This document shows positions 34,081-44,599 of a DNA stretch of 64,000 bases, one piece after another. Numbering within the stretch: position 1 is the first letter of the stretch; the number at the start of each line of letters is the position of its first letter. The position numbers and the translations under genes were made by a program. Source of the stretch: Larus michahellis (lineage: Eukaryota > Chordata > Aves > Charadriiformes > Laridae); assembly GCF_964199755.1 (NCBI RefSeq), contig NC_133897.1, forward strand, positions 168,776,678 to 168,840,677, given 5' to 3'. The notes under the pieces are model-generated. The model did no database searches. It was given only the letters and a program-made list of their open reading frames with translations, and was not told the origin of the DNA.

Positions 34081-34872
34081 ATGTTATGGAGCTGGTCATA
34101 TTGAGTACCATCACATGGCACATACAGGACACCCAGGTGATGAGGCCCAGTCAGCGTGGCTTTAGGAAGAGTCCTGCTGGCCTAACCTGATCTCGTCCTT
34201 TGACAAGGAGAGCCGCTTAGCGGGTGGATGAGGGCAGGGCTGTGGATGTTGTTAAGCCTGACTTTACTAAAGCCTTTGACACTGTTTCTCACATTATTCT
34301 GCTGCAGAAAGTGCCTGCTCATGGCTCTGATGGGCATACTCTTGACTGCCTAAAAAACCGTTTGGGTGGCCATGCCCAAAGAGTTCTGGTGAATGGAGTT
34401 AAATTCAGTGTGGTGGCTGGTCAGAAGATGTGTTCCTCAAGGCTGAGTATTGGGGCCACTTCTGTTTAATATCTCTATCAACGATGTGGACGAGGGGATT
34501 GAGTGCACCCTCACTAAGTTCGCTGGTGACCCATATTGGGTGGGTTTGTTGATGTGCCTGAGGGTGGATGTTTCTACAGAGGGATGTGGACAGGCTGGAT
34601 CAAGTGGCCGAGGCCAATGGTATGAAGTTCAACAAGGCTGAGTGCTGGGTCCTGCACTTGGGTTACAACAATTCCTTGCAACGCTAGCGCTTGTGAAGCA
34701 CTGGAAGAGGCTGGCCAGGGAAATGGTTGACTCACCATCACTGGAGGTCTGTAGAAGACAGTAGGCTTGGCACTTAGGGACACTTTAGTGGTAGACTTGG
34801 TAGGGTTAGATGAAGGGTGGGATTCAATGATCTCAAGGGTCTTTCCAAACCCCAGTGATTCTATGACTTTAT
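34081..34872 (+). mobile_element. CR1-A, gene 6 module
   Basis: Decayed CR1 beginning at atgttatggagctgg, with AVDVVKPDFTKAFDTVSH near 34240 and a decayed FADD region near 34520; large internal losses; ends at cagtgattctatga. Multiple frameshifts. Confidence 0.8.
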
Positions 34873-35937
34873 GAAGGCCATGGACATAGCGGAGCAAGTC
34901 AAGTGCACAGCCACAAAGGCGCTGAAGGGACTGGAGCACCCTTCCTCCGAGGAGAAGCTGAGCGAGCTGGGAGGTTTATCAACTAGGCGGCAAGGACCTG
35001 AAGGGGAGGTGTCATCGATGCCTCTGAATCCTGAATGGCATGTATGGGAGATGAACTCCAGCTGGCAAGTAGGACCACACAGCCACTTGCTCATTTCCAC
35101 CACGGTGGCATAGGGAAGCGAATCAGAAGAGGAAAAGAGAAAAAATGTGTGCGTTGAGAAAAAGAGAGTTATAAGTAAACCAAAAGCTGTGCATGCAAAC
35201 AAAGCAAACCAAGGAATTGCTTCACTACCTCTCATGGGCAGGCAGGAATTCAGCCGTCTGCAGGAAAGCAGGGCTTCATCATGCGTGATGTTTTCTTGGA
35301 AAGACAAATGTCATAACTCCCAAAGTGCCCCCTCCTCCTTTCTTCTTCCCCCAGCATTATGAATTGAGCATAACGACAATACGGCATTCACTCTCCCTTT
35401 GGTGAGTTCTGGTCAACTGTCCCGGCCGTGTCTCCTCCCAGCATTTTGTGCACTCCGAGCATACTTGCTGGTGGGGCGGTGCGAGGAGCAAAAAAGGCCT
35501 TGAGTGCTTAGCGAGAACTGAAAACAGTAGTGGGCTGTCAACAGCATTCTCATCCCAAATGCAAAACAGAGCACTCTACCAGCTACTAGTGAGAAAGTCA
35601 ACTCTATCCCAGGTGAACCGATGAGAAGAGGGAATGAGGACAGGGGAGTGAGACTCTTCTCAGGGTGCCCATGGCCAGGGCAAGTGTGAACGGAGAAAGA
35701 TGAAAAGACATGCCATTTCTTTGGAAGAGAAGGCAAGGCTTTTTCAGTGTGAAGGTGGTTAAGAAGGGGAACCATTTCTTCAGAGGAGTGTTGGAGACTC
35801 CATGCTTGGAGATACAGGAACCCTGACTGGACATGGTGCTGAACAAGGTGCTCCAGCTGAGCCCGTGTGGGCAGACTGGGTGGAAGTAGACGGTGTCCAG
35901 ATCCTCATGCAAAGATTCAGTTTGTTGTGATTCTACC
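34873..35937 (+). mobile_element. CR1-D split by LTR, module A
   Basis: Left part 34873-35040 (KGLEHPSSEEKLSELG), right part 35623-35937 ending ttgtgattctacc. The same interrupted CR1 as in the array unit. Confidence 0.75.
35041..35622 (-). mobile_element. Solo LTR, module A
   Basis: More diverged copy of the unit LTR (gttataagtaaaccaaaagc, aaaaaggccttgagtgc, actctatcccaggtg). Ends are decayed, so the target duplication is no longer visible. Confidence 0.65.
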
Positions 35938-36030
35938 TGTTGTGGTGGCCAGGGGGTCGTATTGGGGAAGAGAGTTGGTGAAGTGTGTGCTGCCATGGGG
36001 AGCTTGTGCCAGAAGGTTGGTTCGAAGTGC

Positions 36031-39000
36031 AGAGGGGGAAAAGAATTTTGGGGCAGGAGTTAGCAGGGCTCATTGACCGGTCTTTAAACTAGCTATGAGG
36101 GGGGAAGGGGAGATAACTGGGCCTGTCAAGATTAAACCTTAGGAAAGCATGCCATGCTTTGAAGGAGACCACATTAGTGAGGACTCCCACTCTGACATTT
36201 CATCAGAGAAAGGTGATAGACATTTAGAAATTACTGCTAGAGAACATTGGGAAAACCCTTTCCTAGAAGGGGAAAAGGGTACTAGGCTAAGAGTTAACAA
36301 AGCTCATGGACAGAGCTTTAAGCCGAAAGTTAAGGGGGAAGGGGATAAAACCAGGCCTGCTGGTAATGAACCTGAGTGTCAAGGGCCAAAGATGGGGGTG
36401 AAATCAGTAGCCCAGGTCAAGTGCATCTACGCTAATGCACGTAGCATGGGCAACAAACAGGATGAGCTATACGCCATTGTGCAGCAGGACAACTGCGACA
36501 TAGTCACCATCACGGAAACGTGGTGGGATGATGGTCATGACTGGAATGCTGCAATGAGTGGCTATAAGCTCTTCAGAAGGAATAGGCAAGGAAGGAGGGG
36601 GGGGTCTGTGGCTCTGTACATTAGGGAGTTGTTTGACTCTATAGAGATAGACTCCAGTGATGAAGAAGTTGAGTGTTTATGGGTAAGGGTGAAAGGGAAG
36701 GCTAACAAAGGTGATTTTGTGCTGGGAGTCTGCTATAGACCACCCAACCAGGATGAGCAGGTTGATGAGGTATTCTATAAGCGGCTGGCTGCAGTCTCGC
36801 AAACGCCAGCCCTTGTTCTAGTTGGGGACTTCAACTTACCAGACATCTGCTGGAAATATAACACAGCAGAGAGCAGGCAGGCTAGGAGGTTCCTCGAGTG
36901 TATGGAGGATAACTTCCTGACAGAAATGGTAGGTGAGCCTACCAGGGGAGGTGCCTTGCTAGACCTACTGTTCACAAACAAAGAAGGGCTAGTGGGGGAC
37001 GTGGAGGTCGGAGGCCGTCTTGGGCTTAGTGACCATGAAATGGTTAAGTTTTCCATCCATAGTGAGGTAAGGAAGGGGGTTAACAAAACCTCCATCTTGG
37101 ACTTCCGGTGGGCAGACTTTAGCCTGCTCAAAACCCTGGTTGGGAGAGTCCCGTGGGAGGTAGTCCTGAGAGACAAAGGAGCCCAGGAAGGCTGGATGCT
37201 CTTTAAGAGGGAAATCCTAAAGGCCCAGGAGCAGGCTGTCCCCATGAGGCGCACAATTAAAGGGCGGGGAAAATGGCCGGCCTGGATGAACAAAGAGCTC
37301 TTGATGGGACTTAAGGAAAAAAGGAAGGTTTACCACCTTTGGAAGAGGGGACAGGCAACTCAGGAGGAGTACAGAGATCGTGTTAGGTCATACAGAGAAA
37401 AAATCAGGAAGGCAAAAGCCCAGCTGGAACTCAACCTGGCAATTAACATAAGGGACAACAAAAGAAGTTTCTATAAATACATCAACAAAAAGAGAGTGAC
37501 AGAGAATGTCCATCCCTTACTGGATGCGGGGGGAAACCTTGCAACCAAGGACGAGGAGAAGGCTGAGATACCTAATGCCTTCTTTGCCTCTGTCTTTAAT
37601 AGTCAGACCAGCTACCCCCAGGGTGTTCAGCTTCTTGGGCTGGAAGATAAGAACGGAGAACAGGACAACTCCCCTGTAATCCAGGAGGAAGTAGTTAATG
37701 ATTTGCTTTTGCACCTGGACACGCATAAGTCTATGGGGCCGGGCGGGATTCACCCAAAAGTTCTCAGGGAGCTGGCAGGAGAGCTCACCAAGCCTCTCTC
37801 CATTATCTATCAACAATCCTGGTCAACAGGAGAGGTGCCAGATGACTGGAGGGTGGCCAATGTGACGCCCATCTGCAAGAAGGGCCGGAAGGAGGATCCC
37901 GGAAACTACAGGCCTGTCAGCCTGACCTCTGTACCGGGAAAGATCATGGAGAGGATCATCTTGAGTGAGCTCTCAAGGCAAGTGCAGGGCAGCCAAGGGA
38001 TCAGGGCCAGCCAGCATGGGTTTAGGAAAGGGAGGTCCTGCCTGACCAACTTGATCTCTTTCTATGACCATGTGACCCGCTTTCTCGATGAGGGCAAGGC
38101 TGTGGATGTTGTCTACCTGGACTTTGGTAAGGCCTTCGACACCGTCCCCCACGGCATTCTCCTGGAGAAACTGGAGAATCATGGCATAGACAAGTGTACC
38201 CTCCGCTGGATAAAAAACTGGCTGGATGGCCGTGCCCAGAGAGTTGTGCTTAATGGAGCAAAATCTGGTTGGCGGCCGGTCATCAGTGGTGTCCCTCAGG
38301 GCTCAGTCTTGGGGCCAGTCTTGTTCAATATCTTTATTGATGATCTAGACAAGGGGATTGAATGCACCCTCAGTAAGTTTGCGGATGACACCAAACTAGG
38401 TGGGAGTGTTGATCTGCTTGAGGGTCGGAAGGCTTTACAGAGGGATCTAGACAGGTTGGATCAATGGGCCAAGGCCAATGGGATGAGGTTTAATAAGGCC
38501 AGGTGCCGGGTCCTGCATTTTGGTCACAACAACCCTGGGCAACGCTACAGGCTTGGGGAAGAGTGGCTGGAAAGCTGCCCGGCAGAAAAGGACCTGGGAG
38601 TGTTAGTGGACAGCCGGCTTAACATGAGCCAGCAGTGTGGCCAGGTGGCCAAGAGGGCCAATGGCATCCTGGCTTGTATCAGGAATAGCGTGGCCAGCAG
38701 GAGTAGGGAAGTCATCGTGCCTCTGTACTCGGCACTGGTGAGGCCTCACCTCGAGTACTGTGTTCAGTTTTGGGCCCCTCACTACAGGAAAGACATTGAA
38801 GTGCTGGAGTGTGTCCAGAGGAGAGTCACCAAGCTGGTGAGGGGTCTGGAGAACAAGTCCTATGAGGAGAGGCTGAGGGAGCTGGGCATGTTTAGTTTGG
38901 AGAAGAGGAGGCTGAGGGGAGACCTCATTGCCCTCTACAGCTACCTGAAAGGAAACTGTAGAGAGGCAGGAGTTGGCCTCTTCTCCCAAGGGAATAGCGA

Positions 39001-39337
39001 CAGGACCAGAGGAAATGGTAGGAAGCTGCGGCAAGGGAGATTTAGATTAGATATTAGGAAGAATTACTTTACTGAAAGAGTGGTCAGGCACTGGAACAGC
39101 CTGCCCAGGGAGGTGGTGGAGTCACCATCCCTGGAGGTATTTAAGAAATGTGTAGACATGGCTCTTCAGGGCATGCTCTAGTGCCCAAGATTATTGGTTT
39201 GTGGTGGGATGTTGTGTGTGGGGTTGTGGGTGTGGAGTTTAGTAGGTGGGTGCTTTTTTTTTTTTTTTTTTGTGTGGTTGGACTCGATGATCTCAGAGGT
39301 CCCTTCCAACCAGTAAGATTCTGTGATTCTGTGATTA
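36031..39337 (+). mobile_element. CR1-L: long CR1 with intact ORF2
   Basis: About 3.3 kb inserted into the keratin 3' flank between gaagtgc and attatgtgcaag. It begins in the region ahead of ORF2 (agggggaaaagaattttggg), so ORF1 is missing, carries the whole ORF2, and ends with a 3'UTR: tagtgcccaag, gtggggttgtgggtgtgga, an 18-T run at 39254-39271, ggactcgatgatctcagagg and two copies of attctgtg. No clear target duplication. Confidence 0.92.
36149..39181 (+). CDS. CR1 ORF2: endonuclease and reverse transcriptase
   Basis: 1010 codons without interruption. Non-LTR retrotransposon polyprotein that nicks target DNA and primes reverse transcription there. APE-type endonuclease at about 90-300: NARS (96-99), ITETWW with Glu123, GDFNLPD with Asp227 and Asn229, and SDH at 294-296. 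RT at about 500-760: QHGF (622-625), YLDF with Asp658, PQGSVLGP (716-723) and FADD (744-747). C-terminal part to the final MALQGML. Residue 532 is Gly (GPGGIHP), where CR1-F and the 61.9-kb copy have Asp (GPDGIHP). The first ATG in frame is used; the true N-terminus is uncertain. Catalytic residues are present, so the protein could be active if transcribed. Confidence 0.9.
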   Translation: MPCFEGDHISEDSHSDISSEKGDRHLEITAREHWENPFLEGEKGTRLRVNKAHGQSFKPKVKGEGDKTRPAGNEPECQGPKMGVKSVAQVKCIYANARSMGNKQDELYAIVQQDNCDIVTITETWWDDGHDWNAAMSGYKLFRRNRQGRRGGSVALYIRELFDSIEIDSSDEEVECLWVRVKGKANKGDFVLGVCYRPPNQDEQVDEVFYKRLAAVSQTPALVLVGDFNLPDICWKYNTAESRQARRFLECMEDNFLTEMVGEPTRGGALLDLLFTNKEGLVGDVEVGGRLGLSDHEMVKFSIHSEVRKGVNKTSILDFRWADFSLLKTLVGRVPWEVVLRDKGAQEGWMLFKREILKAQEQAVPMRRTIKGRGKWPAWMNKELLMGLKEKRKVYHLWKRGQATQEEYRDRVRSYREKIRKAKAQLELNLAINIRDNKRSFYKYINKKRVTENVHPLLDAGGNLATKDEEKAEIPNAFFASVFNSQTSYPQGVQLLGLEDKNGEQDNSPVIQEEVVNDLLLHLDTHKSMGPGGIHPKVLRELAGELTKPLSIIYQQSWSTGEVPDDWRVANVTPICKKGRKEDPGNYRPVSLTSVPGKIMERIILSELSRQVQGSQGIRASQHGFRKGRSCLTNLISFYDHVTRFLDEGKAVDVVYLDFGKAFDTVPHGILLEKLENHGIDKCTLRWIKNWLDGRAQRVVLNGAKSGWRPVISGVPQGSVLGPVLFNIFIDDLDKGIECTLSKFADDTKLGGSVDLLEGRKALQRDLDRLDQWAKANGMRFNKARCRVLHFGHNNPGQRYRLGEEWLESCPAEKDLGVLVDSRLNMSQQCGQVAKRANGILACIRNSVASRSREVIVPLYSALVRPHLEYCVQFWAPHYRKDIEVLECVQRRVTKLVRGLENKSYEERLRELGMFSLEKRRLRGDLIALYSYLKGNCREAGVGLFSQGNSDRTRGNGRKLRQGRFRLDIRKNYFTERVVRHWNSLPREVVESPSLEVFKKCVDMALQGML

Positions 39338-39578
39338 TTATGTGCAAGACTTTGTTTGGGCAAGTGAAGGGCTTGTGTAAGGTTCTGGGAGCTCCCCCGT
39401 GCTGCCCTGTGCTGTTGTTTTTGCTGGGGCCATAGTTCCTACGAGAGGTCTTCTAGCCCTTTTCCACCCACCCCGATGGTCTCTGTAGCCCTGGCCTTGT
39501 GTTGGGTGAGGTTGAAAGAGCCTTGTGAGAGGAAAGGAAGTGGAGGCGTTTGAGGCTGAGATGCAAGAGAACTTTATT
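39338..39578 (-). other. Poly(A) signal and 3' flank of keratin gene 7
   Basis: AATAAA (- strand) at 39573-39578, only about 130 bases past the stop codon; the 3'UTR has lost roughly 300 bases compared with gene 6. Confidence 0.85.
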
Positions 39579-39706
39579 GAGGGAAAAGATTGCAAAGGCA
39601 GAGGTGCTATGGGGAAGGGAGATGGTCTGAGGTATTAGTAGGGCAACCATCAACCAAAGTCCCCTGCAAGAGAGAGATCAGCTACGAGGGGTGGTGGCGA
39701 TGGCCC

Positions 39707-40021
39707 TTAGCAGGGGTAGCAGCCTCTTCTGCCACCGTAGCAGCCAAGGCCTCCCAAGCCGTAGCCGTAGCCGAAGCCGAAGCCGCCGGAGGAGACGGGC
39801 ACTCCCTGGGCGCTGAGTTCGTTGCCCACAGCAGCGGATGCGGAGGATCCGACAAAGGTGCTCTGGGGGAAGGAGGTGAGAATGGGTCCTGGCAGGGTGA
39901 CCTGCACGGTGGAAGGCTGGATGACGACGCGGGAGGCCTCGCACTGCCTGACGCAGGGCTCGTTGCAGCTGTTAGCCAGCGGGGTGGGTCCGCAGGGGCT
40001 GCAGAGGTCGTTGCAGGCCAT
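39707..40021 (-). CDS. Feather beta-keratin, gene 7
   Basis: 104 residues, [10 protein letters not shown] form with PSTVQV in the core and ILTSFPQ; Phe56; tail [14 protein letters not shown]. The core variant is shared with gene 9. 5'UTR intron 40042-40250 (209 bases), exon 1 about 40251-40290. Short 3'UTR. Intact. Confidence 0.95.
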   Translation of the reverse strand: MACNDLCSPCGPTPLANSCNEPCVRQCEASRVVIQPSTVQVTLPGPILTSFPQSTFVGSSASAAVGNELSAQGVPVSSGGFGFGYGYGLGGLGCYGGRRGCYPC

Positions 40022-40313
40022 GTGTGTGGTGTGGAGTTTCCCTGGAAGAGAGGGTGTTGAGAAAGGTGAGGGTGGTGGGGGTGTGAGGATCGGTGTTGGA
40101 GGAGGGCGAGGGAGTGTGGAGGGCTGTTGTGGTGCTGTGGGGAGCGTGGCAGTGTGGAGGCGTGAGGGCTGTTGAGGCTGTGGGCAGAGCGTGGTGGAGG
40201 AGAGGGGCCAGGTGGTTGAGAAGAAGGAGGGTCATGGGGTTGAGACTCACCTTGTCGAGGGTGGAGGATAAGGCGTGAGGAGAAGTGTGTGAGGGAGAGA
40301 GGCGCTGGTCCTG

Positions 40314-40697
40314 CTTTTATGCTGGTCGTGGAGGGGCGGGACAGGCTTGGCGCATGACGGTGTTTTTCAGCAATGAGTCATTCCGTGCTGCAGCCACTCA
40401 AGGAATGATGTGCGTTGCGTTTTCCTTACCATAACAGCCCCTTTTCATCTTCTCCTCATGTCCATCTCACCCTAGTGGCAGCTTTTAAGTTAGAGTAAGT
40501 AGTTTGAGGGATGTGCATGCATGCAGCGTTTCAGGGTATTCAGGAGACATGGCCAAAGCATACCAGAGGTGGTGTGTCATAAGTGAGGTCATTTTGTGTC
40601 AGTTGTGTGGTGTGGTTTGTGGTTGCGTTGTGAATAGGGGGCTGGCTTGACAGGCTGGCCTGGGCTTTGGAGGGGTGCCAGGCATTCGGCGCTGCCC
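40314..40697 (-). promoter_or_regulatory. Promoter and 5' flank of keratin gene 7
   Basis: TATA CATAAAAG at 40314-40321 within ctggtcctgc (others ctgggccggc); GC box ggggcggg (+) at 40333-40340. The flank matches other keratin flanks up to cggcgctgcccc at 40686-40697 and then stops. Confidence 0.75.
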
Positions 40698-40930
40698 CAA
40701 GGTCAGTGAAGACGTAGTGGGAGGAGGTGCTCCAGGCACTGGAGCAGAGATTTCCCTGCATCTCGTTTTGAAGACCATGGTCAAGCATGTTGTAGATATG
40801 CAGCCCATGGCGGTCAATGGTGGAGCAGATATCTACCTAGAGCCTGTGGAGGAACCCCCGCCGAAGCAGGTGGATTCCCAAAGGAGGCTTTGATCCCATG
40901 GAGAGAAACCAGTGCTGGAGCAGGTCTTTT
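40698..40930. other. Unidentified 233-bp segment
   Basis: Lies between the gene 7 flank and the inverted block; found nowhere else in the window. It has internal repetition of a ggagcag motif (near 40740, 40819 and 40916, with a variant gaagcag near 40863) and recurring ccatgg. A short frame runs through it but has no recognisable domain. Possibly a fragment of a dispersed repeat. Confidence 0.4.
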
Positions 40931-40933
40931 GGC

Positions 40934-41277
40934 AATAAACTCGTTAAAGTTCTGCATCCCAGCATGAGATGCCTCCACTTCCTTTCTTTTCCCAAGGCTC
41001 TTCCAACCTCATGCAACACAAAGCCAGGGCTCGGGAGGCAACTGGCATGAGTGCGAAAAGGGCTACAGGACCCCTCTTAGGAAGTATGTCCCCAAGAACA
41101 GCAGCACAGGGCAGCACAGGGGGGCTTCCAGAACCTGACACAAGCCCTCCACTTGACCAAACAAAGCCTTTGCAATACTAAGGCACTTTGAACCACCATT
41201 CTGACAAAGGCTCCCCATGGCAGCACACGCTTCACTAACTCTCTCCCCCAGCACCACCCCTTGGCCAGCACAGCAGG
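40934..41277 (+). pseudogene. Keratin 3' end without a gene
   Basis: AATAAA at 40934-40939 followed by a keratin-type 3' flank (tctgcatcccagcatgaga, cttccaacctcatgcaacac, ccagaacctgacacaagccc) in + orientation. No keratin coding or 3'UTR sequence precedes it. It marks the left edge of the inverted block and was presumably cut from a neighbouring keratin gene. Confidence 0.75.
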
Positions 41278-41579
41278 CAGAATCACAGCAAACAGAATCA
41301 TCGACTGCATAAGGAACCTCTGGACATCATCTACTTCAACCCAAACTTCTCAAAGGGGTCGCCTCCAGCAGGCTCTACAGGACCACATCCAGTCAGGTTT
41401 TCACTATCTCCAAGGATGGAGACTCCAACACCTCCCAGTGCAATCTTTTTCCCACTGCTTGACCAGCCTCATGCTGAAAAAGGCTTGCCTCCTCTTCCAA
41501 GGAAATGGCACAACTTTTCATCTTTCTCCATTAACACATTCCCTGGCCGTGGGTGCCCATGGGAAGAGTCCGACTCCCT
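41278..41579 (-). mobile_element. CR1-D right part, inverted block (left)
   Basis: Reverse complement of the CR1-D right part: ggcagaatcacagca through aaaaaggcttgcctcctctt to gaagagtccgactccc. Confidence 0.7.
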
Positions 41580-41838
41580 TGCATTTGGGGTGAGAATGCT
41601 GTCAACAGCCCATTAGAGGTTTTGGTTGTTGTAAGTACTCAAGGCTTTTTCTGCTCCTCATACCGCCCAACCAGCAAGTAGGCTGGCAGTGCGCAAGAAT
41701 TTTGGAGGTGACATGGCCCATACAGCTGACCCTAGCTGACCAAAAGGATAGTCCATGCCATATGACATCATGCTCAGTATAAAATGCTGGGGAAGAAGAA
41801 AGAACAGGTGGACGTTTGGTGTTATGAGGTTTCTATTC
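41580..41838 (+). mobile_element. Partial solo LTR, inverted block (left)
   Basis: Middle part of the same LTR family in + orientation (caaggctttttctgctcctc, aagtaggctggcagtgcgc, a tataaaatgctgggg TATA-like stretch near 41780); both ends lost. Confidence 0.6.
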
Positions 41839-42094
41839 CCAAGAAAACAGGACGCCTCATGAAGATTTGGTTTTCTGGACCCCGATCCGAGGCATAAGCC
41901 GGCAGTTTCTCCAGCAGAATGCTGTGGGAAATGGCATGAAAGACTTTTCTAAAGCCCAGGTTACCAACATCCACGGCCTTTCCCTCATGCTTTGTAAAAC
42001 GCTTTTGTACCAAGCCCTCAAACAAGAGAAGCACTAAGACACCCACAGAACACATGCAGGGAGAAAGGCCAGGCCTAAAGACAGGCTGAGTGAG
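41839..42094 (-). mobile_element. CR1-A fragment upstream of gene 8
   Basis: On the - strand reads KAVDVGNLGFRKVFHAISH and ILLEKLPA, a decayed RT motif region. The clear CR1 portion is about 41880-42000; edges are vague. Confidence 0.65.
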
Positions 42095-42533
42095 CTGGCA
42101 GCAGCGCAGGGAGGGAGCGAATGCCATGGAAGGGGCAGCACCTCACGCCTGCAACACCATCAAAGTTTCAACCACCCTGGCAGGGCTGCAAGAAAATGAG
42201 GCCCCCTCTTCAAAACGCAACCACAAACCACACCACAGGACTGCCGTGGGATGACCTCACTGAAGACACCCCACCTCTCTATGCTTTGGTGGCGTCTGCT
42301 GAATTCCGTGACACAGCATCCATCCAAACCCTCCCAACTACCTACACTCACTTAGAAGCTGCTGCCAGGGCCAAATGGAGACGACCTCAAGAGGATGACA
42401 TGAAAAGGGACTGTTGTGGGAAGGAAGACACACCCCATGTCATTACTTGAGTGCCTGTACCATGCAAGAGCTGCTTGGTGAAAAAAAAGTCATGCACCAA
42501 GCCTGTCCCGCCCCTCCAGGACCAGCATAAAAG
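42095..42533 (+). promoter_or_regulatory. Promoter and 5' flank of keratin gene 8
   Basis: TATA CATAAAAG at 42526-42533 on the + strand; GC box cccgcccc at 42507-42514. The keratin-type flank extends to about 42095 (gtgtcttcagtgaggtcatc when read in reverse). Confidence 0.78.
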
Positions 42534-42825
42534 CCGGCCCAGTGCCTCTCTCCCTCACACACTTCTCCTCACGCCTTCTCCTCCACCCTCAACAAGGTGA
42601 GCCTCAACCCCCTGACCCTCCTTCTCCTCACCCACCTGGCCCCTCTCCTCCACCATGCTGTGCCCACAGCCTCAGCAGCCCTCACGCCTCCACTCTGTCA
42701 CGCTCCCCACAGCCCCACACCAGCCCTCCACGCTCCCTCGTCCTCTTCCAACACTGACCCTCACATGCCCATGACCCTCACCTTTCTCAGCACCCTCTCT
42801 TCCAGGCATCCTCCACACCACAGAC

Positions 42826-43140
42826 ATGGCCTGCAATGACCTCTGCGGACCCTGCGGACCCACCCCGCTGGCTAACAGCTGCAACGAGCCCTGCGTCAGG
42901 CAGTGCGAGGCCTCCCGCGTCGTCATCCAGCCTCCCGCCGTGCAGGTCACCCTGCCAGGACCCATCCTCACCTCCTTCCCTCAGAGCACCTTTGTCGGAT
43001 CCTCTGCATCCGCTGCCGTGGGCAATGAACTCAGCGCCCAGGGAGTGCCCATCTCCTCTGGCGGTTTCGGCTTCGGCTACGGCTATGGCTTGGGAGGCCT
43101 TGGCTGCTACGGTGGCAGAAGAGGCTGCTACCCCTGCTAA
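42826..43140 (+). CDS. Feather beta-keratin, gene 8 (inverted)
   Basis: 104 residues; the only keratin on the + strand. PPAVQV core, ILTSFPQ, Phe56, Ile76 (GVPISS), tail [14 protein letters not shown]. Exon 1 about 42558-42596, intron 42597-42805 (GTGAGC...CAG), 20 UTR bases, then ATG. All nine Cys kept. Promoter and poly(A) signal came with it in the inverted block, so the inversion need not have silenced it. It faces away from gene 7 (divergent promoters about 2.2 kb apart) and toward gene 9 (tail to tail). Confidence 0.95.
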   Translation: MACNDLCGPCGPTPLANSCNEPCVRQCEASRVVIQPPAVQVTLPGPILTSFPQSTFVGSSASAAVGNELSAQGVPISSGGFGFGYGYGLGGLGCYGGRRGCYPC

Positions 43141-43565
43141 GGGCCATCGCCACTAACCCTGGCACCAGCCACCCTGGCACAAGCCACGGCTTGCATTGAA
43201 GACGCACTTCTAGGTAGTTGCTGGCACAGGATTGTATCGTCCATGGCTCCTCCTCTCAAGACAGCAAGCAAGGGAGGAGGGAAGGGGCAAGCCCAAGCTG
43301 TCTGCAACCATGGCCCATGTACCTCCTCCTCTTCTCCCACTTCCTTCTTTGCATCACCCCTTCGGCTATGTCCACTACACTCTGCTGGAAACACTTGCTG
43401 ACAACTCAAAGACCTCCAGGGTGCCATTTCCCCTCCCAGCCAGGAAGACCTTGATGCTCTGGCAAGATCTTCTCTCACAAGCGACCTCGAATGAAGGTCA
43501 GCCTACCTGCAGCTCAGACTGGCTCCCTTCCACTTGGCATTCCTGCCTGTGCACTGCTTTGCCTC

Positions 43566-43651
43566 AATAAAGTTCTCCTGCATCCAAAACTGAGACGCCT
43601 TCGCTTTCTCCTTCCGTGGTTTTGGGCGGATTGGCCAATCACAATGACAGA
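43566..43651 (+). other. Poly(A) signal and proximal 3' flank of gene 8
   Basis: AATAAA at 43566-43571, about 425 bases past the stop codon. The usual 3' flank is interrupted by an LTR at about 43652-43987 and resumes around 44060-44281. Confidence 0.85.
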
Positions 43652-43987
43652 TGTCCCCCCTTCCCAAAGAGAGGAGAGGAAGAGATAAGAGGACCTGTCC
43701 TGTCCGCTCCTCCTTACAGGTGTCACCCTTCTATGCTTTTCCACTTCTGACCCTCTAACGAGGCAAATAACGAAGTTAGCTGACCTCGCTTGTTATAGGA
43801 ATAAGTCTAAGCGAGAGCGTCTCTGCGTACCATTCCTTGGTATAATCAGGTCTTGTCACTCAGTGAGAGTGAACACTTTCTAAACAATATGCTGTTAATT
43901 TCCCGGTTTAGTCAGTTAGAAGAGGCCCAGCTAAAACGTAAAAATACAAACCAGAAAATTGGTTCTGTTTTACCTCAAACCAGGACA
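43652..43987 (-). mobile_element. Solo LTR of a second family, 3' of gene 8
   Basis: About 336 bp unlike the unit LTR. On the - strand it starts TGTCCTGG and ends GGACA, the inverted-end pattern of avian ERV LTRs, with aattttctggtttg near its start. No matching target duplication is seen at these edges, so the boundaries are provisional. No internal genes. Confidence 0.55.
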
Positions 43988-44281
43988 CTTGTCTCCAGTT
44001 GCTCCCAACTGCAGCCGGCACAGTGACAGGGCTCCACGCACCATCACAGTGGGTGTAAAAAGGGAAGAGGACCTCTCTTAGGAAGTATGTCCCCAGCTAC
44101 AACAGCAGCACAGAGCAGCACAGGGCGGTTTCCAGAACGTGACACAAGCCCTTCACTTGACCAAACAAAGGCTTGCACATGCTAATGCACTTCTACTGCA
44201 GCCTCTGACACAAGCTCCCCATGGCAGCACACACTTTGCCAGCTCTCTTCCCCAGCATGACCCTGTGGCCAGCACAGCAGG
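43988..44281 (+). other. Distal 3' flank of keratin gene 8
   Basis: From about 44060 (ctcttaggaagtatgtcccc) it matches the keratin 3' flank in reverse. 43988-44059 is not assigned. Confidence 0.6.
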
Positions 44282-44599
44282 CAGAATCACAGCAACGAGA
44301 ATCATTGACTGCCCAAGGATCCTCTGGACATCCTCTACTTCAACCGAACCTGCTCAAACAGTGTCAGCTCAAGCAGGCTCTCCGCAACCATGTCCACTCA
44401 GGTCTTCAGTATTTCCAAGGACGGAGGTTCCAACGCCTCTCTGCGCAACCGGTTCCAATCTTTGACCACACTCACGCTGAAAACAGCATGCCTTCTCTTC
44501 CAAGGAAAAGGCGCCTCTTTTCATCTTTCTCCATCATCACTTGCCCTGGTTGTGGGCACCTGAGAGAATAGTCTGACTCCCCTCTCCTCATTCCCTCCT
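44282..44599 (-). mobile_element. CR1-D right part, inverted block (right)
   Basis: gcagaatcacagcaacgaga through ccttctcttccaaggaaaag to cctctcctcattccctcct, the reverse complement of the CR1-D right part, ending where the LTR joins it. Confidence 0.7.

Larger units (their letters stand above)
20966..38225. repeat. Higher-order duplication, copy A
   Basis: Collinear with 48048-64000. The offset is about 27.08 kb in the 5.5-kb unit, 26.82 kb at the keratin gene, 26.27 kb in the CR1 pile-up and exactly 25775 bp from about 33.5 kb to the window end; the steps are explained by indels described separately. Contains genes 5 and 6 and most of the intact CR1. The left edge is hard to place because it lies in the tandem array. 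Confidence 0.85.

Noticed and set aside
34224-34469. RT-like short frame MDEGRAVDVVK as a separate gene
   Set aside because: It is part of the broken CR1-A element with frameshifts on both sides.
40675-40893. 72-residue frame in the unassigned 233-bp segment
   Set aside because: Crosses from keratin flank into unique sequence, no domain; not supportable as a gene.
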